Assembly: GCF_020181595.1 (NCBI RefSeq)
Contig: NZ_CP084028.1
Span: 2,241,193 to 2,305,192, forward strand
Reading direction: 5' to 3'
DNA: 64,000 nt
From: [Mycobacterium] vasticus
Lineage (GTDB): Bacteria > Actinomycetota > Actinomycetes > Mycobacteriales > Mycobacteriaceae
The notes beneath the pieces were generated by a model. The model was not told the DNA's origin and did not search any database. It saw only the letters and a program-made list of their open reading frames with translations. The translations under genes were made by a program, and so were the position numbers. Shown here piece after piece: positions 1 through 7,999 of this stretch; the stretch's first letter is position 1; the number at the start of each line of letters is the position of its first letter.

Positions 1-12
1 TCCGGCGAGCAT
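1..12 (-). CDS. Possible start of a downstream gene, cut by the window edge
   Basis: An ATG read on the minus strand (bases 12-10) lies 3 bases after the TAG of the ATPase-like gene, in the position of the next gene of an operon. Only four codons (M-L-A-G) are inside the window. In mycobacteria I recall such ATPases being followed by YhgE/Pip-type membrane proteins, but nothing here can confirm that. Confidence 0.3.
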
Positions 13-15
13 GAT

Positions 16-753
16 CTAGTCGTCCCCCTTCTCGTGGCGGCCGTGCACATCGGCGGCCACTTCGGCGTGCCGCAGATGCTCGACGTGGATCTGCGTGACG
101 ACGTCCGTGGACTCGGGCAACTCATTGGCCGAGGCGGTGATCACCGTCTGCTGCTCCCCCAGCTCCACCAGTCTGTGGATCAGGGTCTGCCGTTCGCGGT
201 CGTTGGTGACCTCGTCGATGCTGCCGACCACCAGAAGTGCCGGGCGCGCGGTGTTGGCCAACGCGATGCGCAGCAGTACCCCGGTCAATTCGTCGAGCTG
301 TTCGACGAACTCGTCCAGTTGCGGCAGTGGCAGATCGCCGAAGACCGGTCGGCACACCGCGTCTCGCTCGGCCTCGCCCGCGCGGCGCACCAGCCGGTAC
401 CACGGTGCGTCCCAACGGATCTGTTCGGTGATCAGGTCACGCACGGTCACCGACTCGTAGATCGCATCCAGTTGCTCGATGCCGGCCAGCGCCGAGACCG
501 CGAAGATGTCTCGCGCCTTGCTGTGCCCGAACACCGTGAGCGTTCCCGTCGACGGCTTCATCCGCCCCGCAAGGTTCATCAGCAGCGCGGTGCGCCCGGA
601 TCCGGGAGCACCGATCAGCACGGTGAGGCCGCCGGAAGCCGGGATATCCAGATCGAGCGGTCCGAATACCGGCCCCCACGGCCCGGTCATCGAGATCCCG
701 CGCGCCGTCACCGCCTGGGGTGCCGCGTGCTGGCCGTGATCGTCGTCAGGCAT
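16..753 (-). CDS. ABC-type ATPase domain protein with degenerate motifs
   Basis: A 245-residue single-domain protein resembling ABC ATP-binding subunits. The P-loop is GAPGSGRT (residues 48-55), so the usual Walker A lysine is arginine. The region expected to hold the LSGGQ signature reads ELTGVLLRIALAN, and the Walker B-like stretch PALLVVGSIDEV has a glycine where the aspartate is usual. It may bind nucleotide but hydrolysis is doubtful. There is no membrane segment. It is the third gene of a minus-strand run after pncA and the Mop regulator (32-base gap). A partner membrane gene may start 3 bases after its stop. Its transported substrate, if any, cannot be inferred. Confidence 0.7.
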   Translation of the reverse strand: MPDDDHGQHAAPQAVTARGISMTGPWGPVFGPLDLDIPASGGLTVLIGAPGSGRTALLMNLAGRMKPSTGTLTVFGHSKARDIFAVSALAGIEQLDAIYESVTVRDLITEQIRWDAPWYRLVRRAGEAERDAVCRPVFGDLPLPQLDEFVEQLDELTGVLLRIALANTARPALLVVGSIDEVTNDRERQTLIHRLVELGEQQTVITASANELPESTDVVTQIHVEHLRHAEVAADVHGRHEKGDD

Positions 754-785
754 GGATACAGCCCCCTGGTAGTAGTAGCCGATCG

Positions 786-1235
786 TCAGCCGAATTCCGC
801 CGCGGGATCGGTGTGGCCGGCGTTGCCGGCCCGGCGCGGCAGCTCGACGACGACGTTGGTGGCCTTCACCGATGCCACGACCAGGCTGCCGGGCTGCAAC
901 CCCAGTTCCTCGGCGGCTTCACGGCTGACCAGCGACACCAGCCGAAACGGACCGGCCTGGATGTCGACCTGTGCCATCACCTTGTCGCTGGTCACCGCGG
1001 TCACCAGCCCGACCAGCCGGTTACGGGCCGACTGGCCCACCACCGGGTTGCGCGACACCGGCTCGACGGCGGCACGCTCTTGGGCGAAGCGGGCCAACTC
1101 GGCCCCGTCGACCATGCGCGGACCGCTGCCCGCGGTGGCCGACAGGCGATCGGAATCGATCCACCGGCGAACGGTGTCGTCACTGACCCCGAGCAACTCG
1201 GCGACTTCGGCGATGCGAAAACGTGGCACGCGCAT
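786..1235 (-). CDS. Molybdate-binding (Mop/TOBE) regulator with MerR/excisionase-like HTH
   Basis: A 149-residue protein in two parts. Residues about 5-32 form an excisionase/MerR-like helix-turn-helix (AEVAELLGVSDDTVRRWI). Residues about 68-140 form a single TOBE/Mop domain (RLVGLVTAVTSDKVMAQV, then GLQPGSLVVASVKATNVVVEL), the fold that binds molybdate or tungstate in ModE and Mop proteins. The ATG at 1235 lies only 4 bases after the pncA stop, so it is probably cotranscribed with pncA. No modABC genes lie nearby, so its target and even its ligand are inferred. It could be a molybdenum-responsive regulator or a small oxyanion-storage protein. Confidence 0.78.
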   Translation of the reverse strand: MRVPRFRIAEVAELLGVSDDTVRRWIDSDRLSATAGSGPRMVDGAELARFAQERAAVEPVSRNPVVGQSARNRLVGLVTAVTSDKVMAQVDIQAGPFRLVSLVSREAAEELGLQPGSLVVASVKATNVVVELPRRAGNAGHTDPAAEFG

Positions 1236-1239
1236 GAGC

Positions 1240-1806
1240 TTATCTCCGCAGAAGGTCGACGCCGCCGGAACGCAACGCGGCCAGCGCGGCGGCGGTCGTC
1301 TCCGGTGCCACGCCTACGGTCAGGTCGAGCAACACCGTGGTATCGAAACCGGCGCGGATCGCGTCCTCGGCGGTGGCTCGCACGCAGTGGTCGGTGGCGA
1401 TGCCGACCACGTCGACACTGTCCACCCCACGCTGGACCAGCCAGTCGGCCAGCCCGACGCCGTCGTCGTCGGCGCCGTCGAACCCGCTGTAACCCGCGCC
1501 GAAGGCGCCCTTGGAAAAGACCGCCTCGATCCGATCGGTGCACAGATCGGGGTGAAACGCCGCCCCGGCGGTGCCCGCGATGCAGTGCGGCGGCCATGAC
1601 GTCACATAGTCGGGATGGTCGGAGAAATGCCCGCCGGGGTCGATGTGACGATCCTGGGTCGCCACCACGTGCGCGTAGCGGTCGCGGGCCGTCACGCCGT
1701 CCAGGTAGTGGGTGAGGTCTCGGGCGAGGGCCGCGCCACCGGTCACCGCCAGTGCTCCCCCTTCGCAGAAGTCGCGCTGGACATCGACGATGACCAGAGC
1801 CCGCAT
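1240..1806 (-). CDS. pncA: Nicotinamidase/pyrazinamidase PncA
   Basis: Hydrolyses nicotinamide to nicotinate for NAD salvage, and activates the prodrug pyrazinamide in tuberculosis bacteria. The 188 residues from the ATG at 1806 (M-R-A-L-V-I-V-D) match the usual length (186 in H37Rv). The catalytic triad D8, K99 and C141 (TDHCVRATAEDA) is intact. The metal ligands D52, H54, H60 and H74 align with those known from M. tuberculosis PncA. Reading can be extended 32 codons upstream, but the family starts here. It begins a run with the Mop regulator and ATPase-like gene and is divergent from the RDD protein gene. NAD synthesis genes (nadABC) are also in this window. Confidence 0.95.
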   Translation of the reverse strand: MRALVIVDVQRDFCEGGALAVTGGAALARDLTHYLDGVTARDRYAHVVATQDRHIDPGGHFSDHPDYVTSWPPHCIAGTAGAAFHPDLCTDRIEAVFSKGAFGAGYSGFDGADDDGVGLADWLVQRGVDSVDVVGIATDHCVRATAEDAIRAGFDTTVLLDLTVGVAPETTAAALAALRSGGVDLLRR

Positions 1807-1926
1807 GCCGTCCACCGTATCGCCGGCGCCGTGGGCGAATCCCTTTTCGCCGTCCGCAGAATCCGGTTCGGCCCGCACCGTGCGCGGTACATTGGCCAGC
1901 ATCCGACGTGTTCAGGAGCGAGGCAG

Positions 1927-2451
1927 ATGACTACCGGTGATTTCCACCCGAACAACCCCGGCTACGGGCCCGGTTCCGGTCAGGGTTTCGGCCAGCCCGG
2001 CGGCTACCCGCCGGCACCGGGCTGGGGCCAGAAGCCCGGTGGACTGATCAGGCGTTTCTGGGCTCGGTGGATCGACGGCGTGCTCGTGGGTATAGCCGCC
2101 TGGTTCCTGGCAGTGTTCCTGTTCTCCGACGACTACCCGTTCCTGGTGACCGGTCTGTTCTCCGGGGTGCTGACCTTCGGCTACTTCGTCTTGTTCGAGG
2201 TCACCCAGGGGGCCACGCCGGCCAAGCAGCTGCTCGGGCTGGCGGTGCGCGGACCCGACGGCGTCTCGAAGCCGACCTTGGGCGAATCCGCGAAGCGCAA
2301 CGCCTTCACCGTGCTGGCGGTGATTCCCTACCTGGGCGGACTGCTGGCATTCATCGCCTACGTGGTGATCGCCGTGACGATCGGCGGCAGCCCGACCAAA
2401 CAGGGCAAGCACGACGAACTGGCCGGCGGGACCCGGGTGATCCGGGCCTGA
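1927..2451 (+). CDS. RDD family membrane protein
   Basis: A 174-residue protein with a Gly/Pro/Tyr-rich cytosolic N-terminus (residues 1-38), then an RDD domain. This opens with the motif RRFWARWIDGVLVGIAAWF and is followed by three hydrophobic segments and the typical ATPAKQLLGLAVRGPDG loop after the second. The ATG at 1927 follows a purine-rich GAGCGAGGCAG. RDD proteins are widespread and mostly uncharacterised; some have been linked to ion or small-molecule transport. It is divergent from pncA and converges on lipT, with 4 bases between the stops. A specific role cannot be assigned. Confidence 0.8.
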   Translation: MTTGDFHPNNPGYGPGSGQGFGQPGGYPPAPGWGQKPGGLIRRFWARWIDGVLVGIAAWFLAVFLFSDDYPFLVTGLFSGVLTFGYFVLFEVTQGATPAKQLLGLAVRGPDGVSKPTLGESAKRNAFTVLAVIPYLGGLLAFIAYVVIAVTIGGSPTKQGKHDELAGGTRVIRA

Positions 2452-2455
2452 CCCA

Positions 2456-3964
2456 CTAGCGGGCCAGGGTGAAGCCCTGCCAGGCCACCCGGCGCTCCGG
2501 GGCCGGGTCGTACTCCACCCGGGGCTTGCGGTCGAACACCATCACGGCCCGGTCGGCCTCGGTGTAGAGCGGCCAGTCGTCGCCCGGCACCCCGGTCCGG
2601 CTGAACGCCCCCCAGCGGCGCTGCACGTGCCCGCTGACTTCAAGCGCGGCCCGGCGATCGGCGCCCGCGGTCAGCAGGAACCCCAGCCCCCCGCTGCGGT
2701 ATATGTCGAACACCGCGAACAGTTCGGTGGCATGGGTGGCGCCCAGGCCCGCCCAGCGCAGCGCCCGCGGTGCAAAGTCGTAGCGGTAGACGTACGTCGG
2801 GGCGTGGCGGCTGTGCGCCTCGGCGATCTCCCAGACCGCAGAGGTGAAGGCGAAGTCGCCACCGAGACGGATGCAGGCGGCCCGGGTCGGGTAGTCCGGG
2901 TAGGCGGCCACGATGCGGTCGCGGACACCCGGTCCGGCGTTGGCCAGCACCGACTCCACCATCGTCTCGTTGGTCGGCAGCATCTTCAGGAAGCGGGTGA
3001 ACAACCTACCCTCCTCGGCATTGCTGCCGACGATCAGCGGCACCCGGTTGGCCGCGCCGCGACGCATCGCCTCGACCGGGTCCAGCGGCAGCACGTCGTC
3101 GCCGTAGACGGGGCCGATCGGGAAGGCGCCGAGCATCTCCTGGGCGCCCTGGGCGATCAGGCGATCCTGGGCTGCCAGCAGTTCGGCGGGCGAGACGCGC
3201 AGCAGAGTCCGCGCCGCGTCGCTCGCCCGCACCCCGAGCAGCGTGGCGAACCGGTTCGCGAACTCTGCCGCCATCTCCGGGCCGCGCACCATGCCCGCCG
3301 CCGGGCTTTCGGCGATCGCGCGGGCGAACAAGCCCTCGACAGCGGGAACCGCCAGCAGCGTGGAGACGATGTGCGCGCCGGCGCTCTCACCGAAGATCGT
3401 GACGTTGTCGGGGTCCCCGCCGAACGCCGCGACATTGCGGCGCACCCACTGCAGCGCCAGCACCAGGTCGCGCAGGAACAGGTTGCTGTCCAGCGTGTCC
3501 TGCGACGTCGACAACGACGACAGATCCAGGCAGCCCAGGACACCCAACCGGTAGTTCATCGACACGTAGACGCAGCCGCGCCGAGCCAGGGCCGCGCCGT
3601 CGTAGATCGGAGTGGCCGAACTGCCCAGGATGTAGCCGCCGCCGTGGATGAACACCATCACCGGCAGCGGGCCCTGCGCCGGCTCCTCGGGCGCCACCAC
3701 GTTGAGCGTCAGGCAGTCTTCGTCAGCCCGCTGGAACCGGCCCGGACCGAGGATGGTGTACATCCGCTCCTGCGGGGCGCAGTTGGCGAAGCCGTGGCAG
3801 TGCCGCACCCCTGACCAGGGTTGAGCCGGTCGTGGCGCCCGGAACCGCAGTGGCCCGACCGGCGGCTGCGCATACGGGATGGACCGCCAGCGACGCACCC
3901 CGTCGCGGGCGAAACCCTCCACGATGCCGGTGTCGACGCTGACCTGCACGGGGTGGTTATGCAT
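2456..3964 (-). CDS. lipT: Type-B carboxylesterase (LipT-like)
   Basis: A 502-residue serine esterase of the carboxylesterase type B family. The oxyanion-hole motif HGGG is at 107-110, the nucleophile elbow GESAGAH places the serine at 194, and the catalytic His region is near GATHATELFAVF. The ATG at 3964 starts M-H-N-H-P and leads straight into the conserved V-x-T-x-x-G-x-V-x-G start of the family. No signal peptide is seen, so it is probably cytosolic. Between pncA and lppI it sits exactly as Rv2045c (lipT) does in H37Rv. The substrate is unknown; lipT is assigned by synteny and family. Confidence 0.88.
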   Translation of the reverse strand: MHNHPVQVSVDTGIVEGFARDGVRRWRSIPYAQPPVGPLRFRAPRPAQPWSGVRHCHGFANCAPQERMYTILGPGRFQRADEDCLTLNVVAPEEPAQGPLPVMVFIHGGGYILGSSATPIYDGAALARRGCVYVSMNYRLGVLGCLDLSSLSTSQDTLDSNLFLRDLVLALQWVRRNVAAFGGDPDNVTIFGESAGAHIVSTLLAVPAVEGLFARAIAESPAAGMVRGPEMAAEFANRFATLLGVRASDAARTLLRVSPAELLAAQDRLIAQGAQEMLGAFPIGPVYGDDVLPLDPVEAMRRGAANRVPLIVGSNAEEGRLFTRFLKMLPTNETMVESVLANAGPGVRDRIVAAYPDYPTRAACIRLGGDFAFTSAVWEIAEAHSRHAPTYVYRYDFAPRALRWAGLGATHATELFAVFDIYRSGGLGFLLTAGADRRAALEVSGHVQRRWGAFSRTGVPGDDWPLYTEADRAVMVFDRKPRVEYDPAPERRVAWQGFTLAR

Positions 3965-3994
3965 GAGGCGAACGGTAGCGAATGGCCCTCCGGT

Positions 3995-4000
3995 TAGCCT
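3995..4000 (+). promoter_or_regulatory. -10 element for leaderless lppI
   Basis: TAGCCT, matching the mycobacterial TANNNT -10 consensus, ends 6 bases before the lppI ATG. Transcription would start at or next to the start codon. No Shine-Dalgarno sequence is present. Confidence 0.55.
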
Positions 4001-4006
4001 AACGAC

Positions 4007-4726
4007 ATGCGTCTTGCCGGGCTGATCGCCGTACTGCTGTTGATCGCCGGATGTTCCCGCGCGAGCGTGCAGGAACCCGAACCGGGCACGAGCACGCCGT
4101 CGTCGGCGGCGTCCACCCAGTCCACGCCGTCCTCGGCCTCGCCAGCACCGGGGAAGCCCAGTCCGTCGTCGAAGCCGGCCACTCCCCCCGTTGCGGGTGC
4201 CCCGATCGCAGATGTCATCGCCTGGGTCGAAGCCGGTCGCCCGGTAGACGCCGCGGGCTATCACAAGGCCACCCGCGACGATGAGACCACCGATCTGGTC
4301 GACGAGGTGGCGTTCACGGTGCCGGCCGGATCCCGCCAGGCCACCAAGTGCATGACCGATAAGGACGCAGGCGACAGCGCGCTGGCCTGCGTGGTCGACC
4401 TGGTGAGCCCGCCGCCGCAGCCCGCCGACATCTACGGGCAGTGGAAGGGCGGCTGGGTGGACTTCGGCGGCAACTCGCTGCGCGTCGGATCCGCGCACGG
4501 GGATCCGGGCCGGTTCCTGCACGGGGACGGCGCCGAACTGCCCGACGGCGACACGCTGTCGTTCGGCGACTATCGCTGCCGCGCGGACCGCACCGGCCTG
4601 TACTGCGTCAACTACGCCCACCGTTCGGCGGTGCTGTTGCGCCCTGAGGGCATCGCAACATTCGGCTGCCTGCACCCGGTGCCGCCGCCCGTCGACGCCG
4701 GCAAGCTGTTCAGCTGCGCAAGCTGA
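4007..4726 (+). CDS. lppI: Lipoprotein LppI
   Basis: A 239-residue secreted lipoprotein. The N-terminus is a short type II signal peptide with the lipobox L-I-A-G-C, so the cysteine at residue 16 becomes the lipidated N-terminus. A Ser/Thr/Pro-rich linker follows (about 20-60), then a globular domain with several cysteines (CMTDKD, LACVVD, YRCRADRTGLYCVNY, FGCLH) that could form disulfides outside the membrane. It is divergent from lipT, as Rv2046 is in H37Rv. The function of LppI is unknown. In this window lnt and lgt encode the enzymes that would modify it. Confidence 0.87.
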   Translation: MRLAGLIAVLLLIAGCSRASVQEPEPGTSTPSSAASTQSTPSSASPAPGKPSPSSKPATPPVAGAPIADVIAWVEAGRPVDAAGYHKATRDDETTDLVDEVAFTVPAGSRQATKCMTDKDAGDSALACVVDLVSPPPQPADIYGQWKGGWVDFGGNSLRVGSAHGDPGRFLHGDGAELPDGDTLSFGDYRCRADRTGLYCVNYAHRSAVLLRPEGIATFGCLHPVPPPVDAGKLFSCAS

Positions 4727-4729
4727 CGC

Positions 4730-5068
4730 TCAGCGCCAGCGGTCGGCGGAGTCGACGGCGCCCAGCAGCACATCGCACAATTGCCGCAGTTCGTCGTGCG
4801 AAGCATCCTCGGACAGCGCGGTCGCGATGTCCTCGGCGGCGCAGCGCACCTGATACACCCGGTCGGACAAGGCGGTGGCCTCGTCGGCGGAGAGCACCAC
4901 CGAATCGGGTGCCAGTGCGGCGGTCTTACCGCTGCTGATCAGGGCACGCTGTTCGTAGGCCCGTTGCCGGCAGGACTGCCGGCAGTATTGCCGGCGCCGC
5001 CCGATGCCGGCGTCGCCCACGTCGCGACCACACCAGCGGCACGGTTGGGGGCGGGGGCTGCGGGGCAC
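4730..5068 (-). CDS. Small zinc-finger-like protein (Rv2049c-type)
   Basis: A 112-residue protein with a GTG start at 5068. It carries a C-x2-C (C10, C13) and a C-x3-C (C29, C33) followed by the basic stretch RQRAYEQR, a pattern suggesting a four-cysteine zinc knuckle that could contact nucleic acid. The C-terminal half is acidic and helical. It converges on lppI with 3 bases between the stops and is divergent from rbpA. Its position matches Rv2049c of H37Rv. No function is known to me. Nucleic-acid binding is an inference from the cysteine and arginine pattern. Confidence 0.72.
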   Translation of the reverse strand: MPRSPRPQPCRWCGRDVGDAGIGRRRQYCRQSCRQRAYEQRALISSGKTAALAPDSVVLSADEATALSDRVYQVRCAAEDIATALSEDASHDELRQLCDVLLGAVDSADRWR

Positions 5069-5135
5069 GCTTGAAGACCTTAGTCGGGCCTCGGCGATGA
5101 TCCCGGTATCATGGGAGGTCGCGCCGCGTGCGCCG

Positions 5136-5161
5136 GGAACTGTTCAGGACCCGCTCGCGTT
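5136..5161 (+). promoter_or_regulatory. ECF-type (SigE/SigH-like) promoter of rbpA
   Basis: GGAAC at 5136-5140 and CGTT at 5158-5161 are separated by 17 bases. This is the spacing and sequence of mycobacterial SigE (GGAAC-N17-CGTT) and related SigH promoters. The predicted start leaves a leader of roughly 35-40 bases containing the ribosome binding site AAGGAGAG. The strand and position fit rbpA. Confidence 0.6.
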
Positions 5162-5205
5162 GTCCATCGCGAGGCATTTTTTGTGACTTAAGGAGAGTGG
5201 GTCGA

Positions 5206-5541
5206 ATGGCTGATCGTGTTCTGCGGGGCAGCCGGCTGGGCGCCGTGAGCTACGAGACCGACCGCAACCACGACCTGGCACCCCGCCGGATGGCGCGGTA
5301 CCGCACCGACAACGGCGAAGAGTTCGAGGTTCCGTTCGCCGACGACGCGGAGATTCCCGGCACCTGGATGTGCCGCAACGGCCTGGAAGGCACCCTGCTC
5401 GAAGGTGACCTGCCGGAGCCGAAGAAGGTCAAGCCGCCGCGTACGCACTGGGACATGCTGCTGGAGCGTCGCTCCGTCGAGGAGCTCGAAGAGTTGCTCA
5501 AGGAGCGTCTCGACCTGATCAAGACGCGCCGGCGCGGTTAA
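5206..5541 (+). CDS. rbpA: RNA polymerase-binding protein RbpA
   Basis: An essential actinobacterial transcription factor that binds the principal sigma factor and RNA polymerase, stabilises the open complex and affects rifampicin tolerance. The 111 residues equal the M. tuberculosis length. The tract runs from the core domain (YRTDNGEEFEVPFADDAEIP, with C at GTWMCRNG) through the basic linker EPKKVKPPRTHWDM to the C-terminal sigma-interaction helices (ERRSVEELEELLKERLDL). The ATG at 5206 is preceded by AAGGAGAG about 10 bases upstream. An ECF-type promoter lies upstream. It converges on ppm1 with 6 bases between the stops. Confidence 0.96.
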   Translation: MADRVLRGSRLGAVSYETDRNHDLAPRRMARYRTDNGEEFEVPFADDAEIPGTWMCRNGLEGTLLEGDLPEPKKVKPPRTHWDMLLERRSVEELEELLKERLDLIKTRRRG

Positions 5542-5547
5542 ACCGCC

Positions 5548-6297
5548 CTAGCGCTTACCGCGGAGCCGGTTCACCCGGCCGCCGATCCCCCACCGGGCGA
5601 CCTTGACCATCGCCTCGCGGATGTTGGAGCCACTCATCTTCGACACGCCGAGCTCGCGCTCGGTGAAGGTGATAGGCACCTCGGTGATGGTGAAACCCTC
5701 GTTGACGGCGCGCCAGGTGAGGTCCACCTGGAAGCAGTAGCCCTTGGAGTCCACCGCGTCCAGTCCGAGCTTCTCCAGCACCCCGCGTCGGTAGGCCCGG
5801 TAACCAGCGGTGATGTCGTGAATGCCGACTCCGAGCAGCAGCCGGGCATAGGTGTTGGCGGTCTTGGACAGCACCAAGCGGCGCACCGGCCAGTTACGCA
5901 CCGCTCCGCCGTCGACGTAGCGCGATCCGATCGCCAGGTCGGCGCCGGCGTCGACGGCGTCCAGCAACCGGTACAGCTGCTCGGGCGCGTGGCTGCCGTC
6001 GGCGTCCATCTCGACCAGGACGTCGTAGTCGCGGGCCAGCCCCCAGGCGAAGCCGGCCAGATAAGCCGCGCCCAACCCGGCCTTCTCCGTCCGGTGCATC
6101 ACATGCACGCGCTCGGGATCGGCGGCGGCCCGCTCGTCGGCCAGCTGCCCGGTGCCGTCGGGGCTGCCGTCGTCGACCACCAGAACGTGCACGTCAGGGC
6201 GGGCCTGCTGCAGCCGGCCCAAGATGATCGGCAGGTTCTCCAGCTCGTTGTAGGTGGGAATGACCACCAGGGTGTGCAGGCTGGGACGCTCACTCAT
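5548..6297 (-). CDS. ppm1: Polyprenol monophosphomannose synthase Ppm1 (catalytic domain)
   Basis: Transfers mannose from GDP-mannose to polyprenyl phosphate, making the donor used for lipoarabinomannan, lipomannan and protein mannosylation. The 249-residue GT2 protein shows the [10 protein letters not shown] nucleotide-binding loop and the DXD motif in [14 protein letters not shown]. The C-terminal [17 protein letters not shown] is typical of dolichol-phosphate mannose synthases. The ATG at 6297 overlaps the end of lnt by 8 bases, so the two are probably translationally coupled. In H37Rv the two activities are fused in Rv2051c; here, as in M. smegmatis, they are separate proteins. No membrane segment is present, and partnership with Lnt at the membrane is expected. 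Confidence 0.95.
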   Translation of the reverse strand: MSERPSLHTLVVIPTYNELENLPIILGRLQQARPDVHVLVVDDGSPDGTGQLADERAAADPERVHVMHRTEKAGLGAAYLAGFAWGLARDYDVLVEMDADGSHAPEQLYRLLDAVDAGADLAIGSRYVDGGAVRNWPVRRLVLSKTANTYARLLLGVGIHDITAGYRAYRRGVLEKLGLDAVDSKGYCFQVDLTWRAVNEGFTITEVPITFTERELGVSKMSGSNIREAMVKVARWGIGGRVNRLRGKR

Positions 6298-7999
6298 CGG
6301 CGCCGCTCCTCCCGTTGACTTCGGCGCCGGAGGGCCGCCGTGTGAGGCGACGCCGGGTGGCCGGACGCCGCATGAACACTCCATTTTGCCGTATGGCCGC
6401 CATCAGTCCGGCAACGGCCGCGCCGAGCAGCATCCATTGCAGGAGCGGCCCCCACCGGGTGGCCGGGGTCAGGCTGGACTTGAGGCGCACGTGCGCGTCG
6501 AGGTAGGCCGGTTCGAAGAACCCGGTGCGGGCCAGTTCTCGGCCGTCGGGGGCGATCATCGCGCTGATTCCGGTGGTTCCCGCGACGACGACGTAGCGGT
6601 CGTGTTCGACGGCGCGCACCTTGGCGAAGGCCAGTTGCTGTTCGCTCATCGTGGCGTCGAAGGTAGCGTTGTTCGACGGCACCGTCAGCAACCGGGCTCC
6701 GGCGAGCACCGACTGGCGCGCGGCGCGGTCGAAGATTACTTCCCAGCAGGTGGCCACCCCGACCGGCACGCCCGCGACATGCACGACGCCGTCCCCGTGG
6801 CCCGGCACGAAGTAGCCCGCCCGATCGGCATAGCTGGACAGGTGACGGAAGAAATCCCGCCACGGCAGGTATTCACCGAACGGCTGCACGATCCGCTTGT
6901 CGTGGCTGTCGCCCGGTCCGGTGACCGGATCCCACACCAGCACAGAGTTGGTGGCGACCGGATTGTCGCGGGTCCAACCCGGCGCGGAGCGCACGGTGCC
7001 GACCAGGATGGGCGCGTCGATCGCCTGAGCCGCCCGCGTGATCTGTTGTCCGGCATCGGCATTGGCCACGGGGTCGATGTCGGAGGCATTCTCCGGCCAG
7101 ATCACGAACAACGGCTGCGGGGCCCGCCCGGCCGCGACGTCTTCGGCCAGTCGCAAGGTCTCGCGGACGTGATAGTCCAGCACCTGGCGGCGCTGGGCGT
7201 TGAAGTCCAGCCCGAGCCGCGGCACATTGCCCTGCACCGCGGCCACCGTGATGGTGGGGTCGTCGCCGGCGCCCGCTCCCGAGCGCCGGACGCCCGGCCA
7301 CATCAGCACCGTGGCCAGCAATATCGCGCAGATGCACAGGCCGGGCAGCAGCACCGCCGGCGGGGGGGCGGCGGACTCGGCGTGCTGCGAGTCGTCGCGC
7401 AGCCATCGGACGATCTCGGAGATCAGCGCGGCACCGGCGCAGCCGGCAAGCGCCACGGCTGTCGACAACAACGGGACCCCGCCGAGGGCGACCAGTGGCA
7501 GCAGCGGCCCCTCGGTCTGGCCGTATCCGATTACGCCCCAGGGGAATCCGCCAAACGGCAACACCGACTTCGCCCACTCCAGGGCTGTCCACAGCAGCGC
7601 GAACCACACCGGCCAGCCCGCCAGGTCACGCACCACGACGGCGGCCGCACCGAAGACGGCCGGGAACAGCGCACACATCAGCGTCAGCATCAGCCACGGC
7701 AGCGGCCCCACCAGCCCGCCGACCCACGGCAGCAGCGGCAGGTAGAACGCCAGACCGCAGAGCAGGCCGTACCCGAACCCGCCGGCGATCGTGGTCACCG
7801 GGTGCCGCAGCACCCAGCTCAGCAGCCCGATCGCCAGAATCGCCGCCCACCACCAGTTCAACGGCGGGAAGCTGGCGCGCAGCAGCATTCCGGCGACCAC
7901 CGTCGCGGCCAGCTGAGCCCAGCGATCCGCCGCCGCCACCCCCAGCCGTTCCAGGCGGTTCGGCGTGGGTGCCGCCGGGCGGCTGTCGGACTCAGCCAT
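6290..7999 (-). CDS. lnt: Apolipoprotein N-acyltransferase Lnt (Ppm2-like)
   Basis: N-acylates the lipidated cysteine of lipoproteins, and in mycobacteria also anchors the Ppm1 domain. The 569 residues begin with a cluster of about six to seven membrane segments (30-240). A nitrilase-type domain follows, carrying all three catalytic residues: Glu in WPENAS, Lys in [15 protein letters not shown] and Cys in [10 protein letters not shown] last membrane helix is near 525-540. The start overlaps the amidohydrolase stop by 8 bases and the stop overlaps the ppm1 start by 8 bases, giving a tight three-gene unit. Confidence 0.94.
   Translation of the reverse strand: MAESDSRPAAPTPNRLERLGVAAADRWAQLAATVVAGMLLRASFPPLNWWWAAILAIGLLSWVLRHPVTTIAGGFGYGLLCGLAFYLPLLPWVGGLVGPLPWLMLTLMCALFPAVFGAAAVVVRDLAGWPVWFALLWTALEWAKSVLPFGGFPWGVIGYGQTEGPLLPLVALGGVPLLSTAVALAGCAGAALISEIVRWLRDDSQHAESAAPPPAVLLPGLCICAILLATVLMWPGVRRSGAGAGDDPTITVAAVQGNVPRLGLDFNAQRRQVLDYHVRETLRLAEDVAAGRAPQPLFVIWPENASDIDPVANADAGQQITRAAQAIDAPILVGTVRSAPGWTRDNPVATNSVLVWDPVTGPGDSHDKRIVQPFGEYLPWRDFFRHLSSYADRAGYFVPGHGDGVVHVAGVPVGVATCWEVIFDRAARQSVLAGARLLTVPSNNATFDATMSEQQLAFAKVRAVEHDRYVVVAGTTGISAMIAPDGRELARTGFFEPAYLDAHVRLKSSLTPATRWGPLLQWMLLGAAVAGLMAAIRQNGVFMRRPATRRRLTRRPSGAEVNGRSGADE

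Noticed and set aside
34..1599. A 521-codon plus-strand frame opposite the ATPase-like gene, the Mop regulator and pncA
   Set aside because: It is antisense to three recognised genes, with no motif and shadow-type composition.
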